From Tachypleus tridentatus (taxonomy: Eukaryota > Arthropoda > Merostomata > Xiphosura > Limulidae), in the NCBI RefSeq assembly GCF_004210375.1, contig NC_134834.1, positions 139,781,009 to 139,845,008 of the forward strand: a DNA stretch of 64,000 nt. The letters are read 5' to 3'. The translations under genes were made by a program, and so were the position numbers. Position 1 is the stretch's first letter. Every line of letters begins with the position of its first letter. Below, piece by piece: positions 57,214-64,000 of the stretch. The notes under the pieces are model-generated. The model was given only the letters and a program-made list of their open reading frames with translations. It was not told the DNA's origin and did no database searches.

Positions 57214-57359
57214 AGGCACACATACTTATAAATTTCTTTCAAGCTGCAATTTTTCCATAAGACATTTTCCATAAGTTGATTCTAGTTAAGTTTATGTTAA
57301 TTTTATCTTTTTCTAAGTTAAGATGTTGTGTAGCCAAAAAAAAGCTTGAAACAGGGTAA

Positions 57360-57478
57360 AATAATATGAAAAAGTAGGTAAGTTATATATATAAATATAT
57401 CTGTATATTGTATTTGTTATTAGAACACAATAATAACGTTTTTTGTTTATAAAGGTATTCCTACTTTTTCATATTATT
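57360..57478. repeat. inverted repeat, possible MITE
   Basis: Perfect 19-bp arms (AATAATATGAAAAAGTAGG and complement) around an 81-nt AT-rich loop. The family is unknown. Confidence 0.7.
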
Positions 57479-57536
57479 ACAAGGTAGTATTCACGAAACC
57501 TTTTTTTTTGAAAAATTCAAGTCGTGACCTAATTTA

Positions 57537-57653
57537 ATGTGTGTTTTCTTATAGCACAACCACATAGGGCTATCTGCTGAGTCCATCGAGGGGAATCGAA
57601 ACGTTGATTTTAGCGTTCTAAGTCCGTAGACTTACCACTGTACTAGCGGGAGG
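57537..57653 (-). mobile_element. SINE type 2
   Basis: Well-preserved reversed copy: GTGTGTTTTCTTATAGCACA, CTGCTGAGTCCATCGAGGGG, CGTTGATTTTAGCGTTC and TACCACTGTACTAGCGGGAGG. Confidence 0.9.
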
Positions 57654-58032
57654 CTTATTTAATAAAATATTTTAGTTAATAATAACATTCATAATTTGAA
57701 CTAAAAATACTCGAGATAGATTAAGTCTATGCATGAGACTGATCACTTTCCTACCGATGCAAAACCATTTACATTTGTTCTGCAACGGCTTCACCGTTAT
57801 ATAATATATTTATTTTCACATCGATGTTTGTTTTAATTAAACATCCAAACATTTTATACTGTTAAATTTGTACTGCAAAATACTCGCTTATTCCCTAATT
57901 TATAGAATATTCTGGAGTGTAAGAATCAATAATATATTACACGTGTAAGTAAAATATTGTTGCCAACTGAACTTTCGAGAACCTTGCTTAAAGTTTATAA
58001 ATCGACACATCAAGAGACAATTTTATATCGTT

Positions 58033-58650
58033 GGTTTGCTACAGTTAGTACACTATAAACCACAGAAGCTATAACTGTGATAAACACTTATTAATCGGAA
58101 AACTATAGATATTTGGGAGGAAGCGTTTATATATTTTGAACATTACAAATCGTTTAATTTCAGTGAATTAACTTCGGTCGTTAATATTTCTACGAGGAAA
58201 TTAAATGTCTTCGTAAGAAAAAATCCAGCTAGTAAATAGCGTGAGGCCAGCCAAGAATAGAGAGCTAGCTAGTTAGACATTAAGCGAAATGTAACAATAT
58301 CAACTCATAATTAATTCACTCATCGTGTGCCATCGATAAAATATTCATTTCCAGGCCAGATAGATAATTCAGTATTGTTTGTAAGTTTGCAAAACTTTTG
58401 TATATAAATCATTATTTGTAATAACTGTTATTATAAACTGCATTATTGTTTGCATATCAAAATATATTTGTATTAAGAATTGAAACTGTGAGTATAATTG
58501 TTGTTGGCGAATATCATAAATTTGATACATCTCTACATTTAATTCACTTTGCAATCCGAATTGCAATTTAACTCGGTTTCAGACTATCTGAAATCGTAAT
58601 ATGTAACATAATAAATTTTATGCTTGTCCGAGATAAATTTTAATACGTAA
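58033..58650 (+). mobile_element. old LTR copy, right
   Basis: Counterpart of 54822-55400. The high divergence means the two are either the LTRs of one very old insertion or two separate solo LTRs. Confidence 0.6.
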
Positions 58651-59067
58651 CAGTTCTCATGAAAAATTTTGCGTAAAGACGAAACACTTTGTTTTTACGT
58701 TTTTTTATCTACAAGACAGAACTAATTTCTTCAAGCACATCAGAGCAATATTTTTTATTTCTGAAATAAAATAAGACAGAAAAGTATAGACACGCGTAGA
58801 AAAAGTCATTATTACCTATTAACTCTGATTTATCATCTGCCTTCCTTCTCGGAGAAGTAAAAAAACTTTCAAAGGTTCTCTTTTGTTTTCTTGACTAGCT
58901 GTCGATCTATATCTTTGTCCTGTAACTTTCTAGGGGATTAGTTTTCAGACAAAATGTTAACGATGAAATGAATATTTCTTATAGCATGTGCAAACACTGG
59001 AATGTATAAATGGCAGTGATATCTTAGCCAAATAAAGATGTGTGTTGTGGGTATTGCTAACGTATGG

Positions 59068-59345
59068 TAGCCCGGCATGGCCTAGCGCGTAAGGCGTGCG
59101 ACTCGTAATTCGAGGGTCGCGGGTTCGCGCCCGCGTCGCGCTAAACATGCTCGCCCTCCCAGTCGTGGGGGTGTATAATGTGACGGTCAATCCCACTATT
59201 CGTTGGTAAAGAGTAGCCCAAGAGTTGGCGGTGGGTGGTGATGACTAGCTGCCTTCCCTCTAGTCTTACACTGCTAAATTAGGGACGGCTAGCACAGATA
59301 GCCCTCGAGTAGCTTTGTGCGAAATTCCCAAACAAACAAACAAAA
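59068..59345 (+). mobile_element. young full-length SINE type 1
   Basis: Complete from TAGCCCGGCATGGCC to AAACAAACAAACAAAA. Flanked by identical 12-bp repeats GCTAACGTATGG (59056-59067 and 59346-59357). The best-preserved copy in the window. Confidence 0.97.
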
Positions 59346-59357
59346 GCTAACGTATGG

Positions 59358-60592
59358 AAAAAATAAGAACGTCATACTTCACGTTTATGTATTAGAAAGT
59401 GAGTTTGCAGAGTATCATTAAAATAAAACTAGTTCCTCACGAGTGTTGCCTTAGGAAGTTTTGGCCTGAGATATAAGATAGATACTGACTAAATTCATAT
59501 TAACTTGAAAAATTTGTGTAAAAAGAAAAACTTTACATAATATTTCTTGTTCTTATAAAAACTTTGCATTTTTGATATCTATTTTAATCAGCTTCTATTC
59601 TTCTGAAGTATTTAAAGCATTTATTATTATTTTTTATATAATTTTTATTTCAAACCTTAAGCCATATAGTATAAATTCATTAGATACATTTGGAATCATC
59701 AAACTTACTAGGCATATGACTGACAGCACTGCCCAAACTTTTGGATTTTATGTAATGTTTTTTTGTTGTTGTTTTCTGCTCTAAGATAGTTTCTTTTTTT
59801 CATATGACATTGCGAGACTAAAGCAAAAAGCGATTTCAAAGTTATCTGCATAAAATTAATATAAACATTTGCATTACCCTCTAATGTAGAATTTAAACAA
59901 TAATAAAGAACTAAACAGTTCCAAAATGGTAGAGTACTATACCGTTTATTTTACTTCAAAGTACAAAATAATTCTGACAAAAGAGTTGTGAATATATACA
60001 TATATAATAATGTAATGCATTTCCGTTCCTTGTTAGTCATCTTTCGCCATAACGGATTAAAGCTCACAAATCGTTGAAGATATCCCATCTATTAAGCAAA
60101 TTTCAAAACGTCGAATTTAAACAAGTTGACCAATATGGAAAATTAAAACAATGGTAAGGAGATAAGTGCTTAAACTAACAACGTCTCACTACTGCTATTC
60201 GCTGACTGCAGTTACCTTTAAAGTTATTTAAGTATAAATAGGATCACCCAACATTTCTACAGTTGAGAACTCCCAACCACCATCCATATAAAGATGTTAA
60301 AAATGAAAGTAAGAAATCTTACTTATAAATTGTTGAAGATTTATTTGAGTACAGGACGGGAAGGCTAAGACAGGACCAACTGCAGCATACTGAATAAAAA
60401 ACTGTTTTTTTAAAGTAAGTTAGCTATTCAACGTTGATAAACTAACGACCTCTAAGTAACGAGTTTTCCATAATCCTTGTTACAAACTATCATTTACAAA
60501 GTTTGGTTGAGATTGCCCTAGTGACCTACGAGTAGTTAGATAATGGACGAACAGACATACACACATATTCTTCATGCTTTCCTTATATAGAT
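59358..60592. other. AT-rich non-coding stretch
   Basis: Nothing recognised. Confidence 0.5.
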
Positions 60593-60722
60593 ATGTTTGT
60601 TTGTTTAAATTGAAACACATAGCTACACAATGAGCTATCTGTGCTCTATCCACCAATGGTATCAAAACCTGGTTTCTTGAGGTTTGAGTCTGCAGACATA
60701 CCGCTCTGTCACTGAGGGACAT
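60593..60722 (-). mobile_element. SINE type 3
   Basis: Reversed copy with a GTTTGTTTGTTTAAATTG tail, AGCTACACAATGAGCTATCT, TCAAAACCTGGTTTCTTG and GCAGACATACCGCTCTGTCA. Confidence 0.85.
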
Positions 60723-62364
60723 ATCAATATACATTTCTGGTAACCAAATTATCCAAAAAATTAAAATTGTTAATCTACCAAGACCTTTTCTAACGCAACA
60801 TAAAAATATATTTCAGTCTTGTAAGATACGGTATTGTAATATATGCAAGTCTTGTTCTAAATTTTCATTGAATAGTTATTTTGTTTACACTGCTAGTGAA
60901 TCCTAGGTTACAATCCTTATTATGTTGTTGACTCACAATATATTAAGGTTTGTTAATTGTCCGCAGTTTTAATTAACATGCCCTTTTCGTGTCAAGTATA
61001 ATTGATGGCGTAATATCAACTCATACATTTTTACTAGCTTCACGTACGTATGATTGCAATATTAGCCTATTTACACAATACAGTTCCACTTAGCAATCTT
61101 ATAAGCACACACATAATCCTATTTTCAAAGACAAAACCATTTTAAAATAAAGTTGTGTTTGTGTCTAGGATTCAGTTAGTCTGGCACTGTTTTGTCGGCA
61201 AGTTTCTTATATATGATATTTAGAGTGGAGAAATACATAGGAATTGGTTCATCATGTATTAGGTAACTTCTAGTTTGCTTCTTATTTAATTTTTATTAAT
61301 ATATTCCCTATAATATTGAAGAGAGTTATCCAGAAGTCTGTCTGATATTGTTGGTATGTTTTAATGGAATACCACATATATATATATATACGTTTGTTGA
61401 TCGTGGCATTCTATACTATTTCGTTAAAATATAGTTTTGTATTTTATATAATTAGCTTATATGTGTTTTTGATACGCTTATTCATGTTATCCAAGTATAT
61501 CCCTACTAGTCTTATGTAAGTTCTGTCAGTTTTTTAATACATTTTCTTGCAAAGTTCCTTGTTTTTGCCAGTAATAATTTTAAGGTAATTCGCTTTTTTT
61601 TTCAGATTCTTGTTTTTGTGCTATTAATGTGTAGTATCCAGATAGTTTTGAGTCAACTGTATGATTCCTAAGAATTATGCTGAAGTTGCTACCTGTAAGA
61701 GAATCCCGTCTTGTTTCGTACGATTTTGTAAATAATATGAGTTGAGTTTTGTGCGCAATTATTTTAATTCTCCACTTATTGCATTGCAATCTAATTTAAT
61801 TTATTAGCGGTTGTATATAATTCATGTTACCGTTGTTGGGTTTAGATGTGTCATAAACTGGCTTCATAAACATAGTATCCTCCAGTGGATTCTTCTTTCT
61901 TCTTTTTTTTGAAACAAAAATAACACGTAAAAAACTCTGAGCCTCATGAATGCGAAGTAAATATAGTACTGTATGTTCTAACATTAGGAAGAACTTTTAA
62001 GTTGCGTCGGCTTCGTTTGAAAAAAAAACATTTATTCATTTGCAATCTTTGGATTGTTAATCCAGAAGGAATCACTCACATTTTAGTGTATAACTTATTG
62101 TTTCAATGCATTCTGTTGTATTTTACGTGAACAGCTATTTATATTGAAAAATCCTACACTATCAATGTACTAAATTCTGGTAATATATGATAATATCAAA
62201 TAAATAATATTCTGAATCGTAAATGGTAAAAATTAATTTAAATCATTGAAATGTTTTTTCCTTGATTTCTTTAGTTTAGATTTTTTTCTTTGGACGCCGA
62301 TTCAGGTACTGTGCAAAGCTTTTTACATTAAGTTAAGTTGAAATTCACGGCTCTCTCTTAACCA
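60723..62364. other. AT-rich non-coding stretch
   Basis: A short TA run at 61377-61390. No gene recognised. Confidence 0.5.
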
Positions 62365-62588
62365 AAAGGTTCGCATCCCCGTCGCGCCAAACATGCTCGC
62401 CCTTTCAGCAGTGGGGTGTTATAAGTAACGGTCAATCCCACTATTCGTTGGCAAATGAGTAGTCCAAGAGTTGGCGGTGGGTGGTGATGACTAGCTGCCT
62501 TCCCTCTAGTCTTACACTGCTAAATTAGAGACGGTTAGCGCAGTTAGCTCTCGAGTAGCTTTGTGCGAAATTAAAACAAACAAACTTT
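62365..62588 (+). mobile_element. SINE type 1, head replaced or lost
   Basis: It starts at box B (TTCGCATCCCCGTCGCGCC) and has the full body and an AAACAAACAAAC tail. The first half of the tRNA head is absent. Confidence 0.9.
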
Positions 62589-63284
62589 ACCAAAAAGAAT
62601 ATACATACATTTAAATAATTGCAACTAAAAAAAATATGCAATTGTAAATTTTTCATCACCTCTTTCGCTGACTTCTTTGACAGAGGGCGCAACTAGTTTA
62701 CCTTTACTACTCTCTGCTTGGCTCAAGAAATCAGTTTGAGTTTAAACGACAAACGAACGACGTACAGAAACTACAATTGGTAAGTTAAGAACACGTCTTT
62801 TTGTTAGCGTAGTATTAAATCGTATCGTTTCTTCAGGTCGACTATTTGCAGAGTTTTTCATAAGTATAGAATCATAATTATGTTCAAATCTATCTATTAT
62901 TCGGAATTGGAAAATAGAGATTGTTCTGGTGAAATTCTGATAATGAGCTTAGTTTTTATAAATAATAATATGTTAGTGGAGTAAGCGAAATATTTCTCTA
63001 CGTGAAAAACTAATGCTACTGTCCCTATAATACACGTTATAAAGGTGGACCTATAATATATATATTCATATTTTGTTTCAATGGGACAGAAATATAATAT
63101 AGCAGTACAAGACTGAAATCTAAGAGCAAAAAACATTTAAGATATCGTAAAGAAAGAGCCCTATTAGAGTAACAAAGTGACGAATTTAGTTATAATAAGC
63201 TTAATTCTATTAAGCAACAAATTTCAGCCCTCGGCTTTTGCAGATGAGAAACTACTAGGAGAAAGGAAAACAAATGGGGTCAGA
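62589..63284. other. non-coding stretch
   Basis: Nothing recognised. It may include leader sequence of the LINE that follows. Confidence 0.4.
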
Positions 63285-63720
63285 TAAGGATGTGGATGAT
63301 AAAAAGGGTATAGTTATAGGTGATTTCTTGACAAGGCATACAGATAATTATATTACGCTACCTATAGGTACAGGTGGAGGATATAAGTGACAGAAAAGGA
63401 TATATAAAAAAGACGCAGTTTTTGTGGTTTCTGATGTAGGAAAAGGTAAGTAAGAGGAACAAATTAGTAAGTACAAAGGGTTGATAAAGACATTTAAAGA
63501 AAAAGGCTATAGCTTCATAATTTTCAGGGTTAATACCCAGAATTAACTGTGGGGATAAAGTTATATGTAGGTTACTAAGACTAAATGCTAGGCTTTGGTT
63601 AATATATAATGATGAGCACATAAGCTGGTAGGACTTATGGCATTGGTTAAGCGATAGAAAGGAGCTTTTTGGAATAGATGGTTTAAATTAAAAAGGGCAG
63701 GGTTTGGCTTGTTTGCTGAA
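63285..63720 (+). pseudogene. CR1/L2-like LINE ORF1, SGNH-esterase domain remnant
   Basis: The plus strand reads DDKKGIVIGDFLTRHTDN, then AVFVVSDVGKGK, ISKYKGLIKTFKEKGYSFII, and in a shifted frame VICRLLRLNARLWLIYNDEH and DLWHWLSDRKELFGIDGLN. The order fits the esterase (SGNH hydrolase) domain in ORF1 of CR1/L2-type LINEs: a GDS box, a GTNDV box (SDVGKG here), then LF..DGLHLN. The nucleophile box reads GDF, so the catalytic serine is lost. The DGLHLN histidine is missing too. Several stops and at least one frameshift. Confidence 0.7.
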
Positions 63721-64000
63721 TTTGCTTGTTTCTTAATTCAGCTGTATGGGAAATTATAAGCTAGGACTACATAGTGGTAAGCGCCAGAAGAAACTATAAG
63801 TACAAAAATAATAAGGGGCGGAAAAACGTTTGGCAGAACAAATGTGTATAGAAGTAGCTCTGAGGCTTAGTTGTTAATATTTTAATACTAGCAACAAGTA
63901 ATAAGTAAAATGGATGATTTTATTGCACTAATATGAATGGAAGATGTTGATGTAATTAAAACACTCCCCATTTGCCCCTGAAGAAGAGAGGGCCACCTTT
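63721..64000. other. right edge, non-coding or LINE remainder
   Basis: No frame could be followed. It may be a continuation of the LINE outside the window. Confidence 0.35.

Overview
Eukaryotic, AT-rich, repeat-dominated DNA with no intact host gene that I can support. Every recognisable coding stretch belongs to a transposable element and nearly all are broken. The organism is most likely a chelicerate, and a horseshoe crab fits best. That inference rests on three abundant tRNA-derived SINE families whose sequences I recall from horseshoe crab DNA; I could not run a search. Other supporting signs are spliced coding fragments with GT-AG introns, long intergenic AT-rich stretches, Penelope-like elements and an animal EnSpm/CACTA element.

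Layout. 1-3.4 kb: SINE fragments, one split by a Penelope-type foldback. 3.43-7.02 kb: a 31-bp minisatellite of about 116 units with higher-order order. 7-25 kb: SINEs, a 1.1-kb SINE-headed repeat (copy 1), a Penelope reverse-transcriptase remnant, a gypsy remnant, and a 540-bp nested palindrome. 25-33 kb: SINEs, a miniature Penelope element with its endonuclease tail, an RTE-like LINE in antisense split by three insertions, and copy 2 of the 1.1-kb repeat. 34.3-38.4 kb: two antisense pseudogenes of one uncharacterised, probably transposon-encoded, protein family. The second has a complete heat-shock-type promoter layout in front of its start codon: a 12-unit array of heat-shock elements, a TATA box at about -30, an arthropod initiator and a 53-nt leader. 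43.08-52.06 kb: an 8,980-bp EnSpm/CACTA-type transposon with CACTC ends, an ATA target duplication, TAGTCA-rich subterminal arrays, a decayed transposase gene (ORF1) and a second decayed spliced gene of unknown function (ORF2). 52-64 kb: a Penelope foldback, a TTAA-flanked MITE, a hAT-type element inserted in one copy of a short duplication, an old LTR element with a gag fragment, more SINEs, and a CR1/L2-like LINE esterase-domain remnant running to the right edge.

How the parts relate. The window is a record of nested transposition. SINEs and Penelope foldbacks with 10-16-bp target duplications sit in LINEs, LTR elements and each other. The two most informative objects are the heat-shock-type promoter of the second uncharacterised pseudogene and the near-complete EnSpm element with its extra gene.
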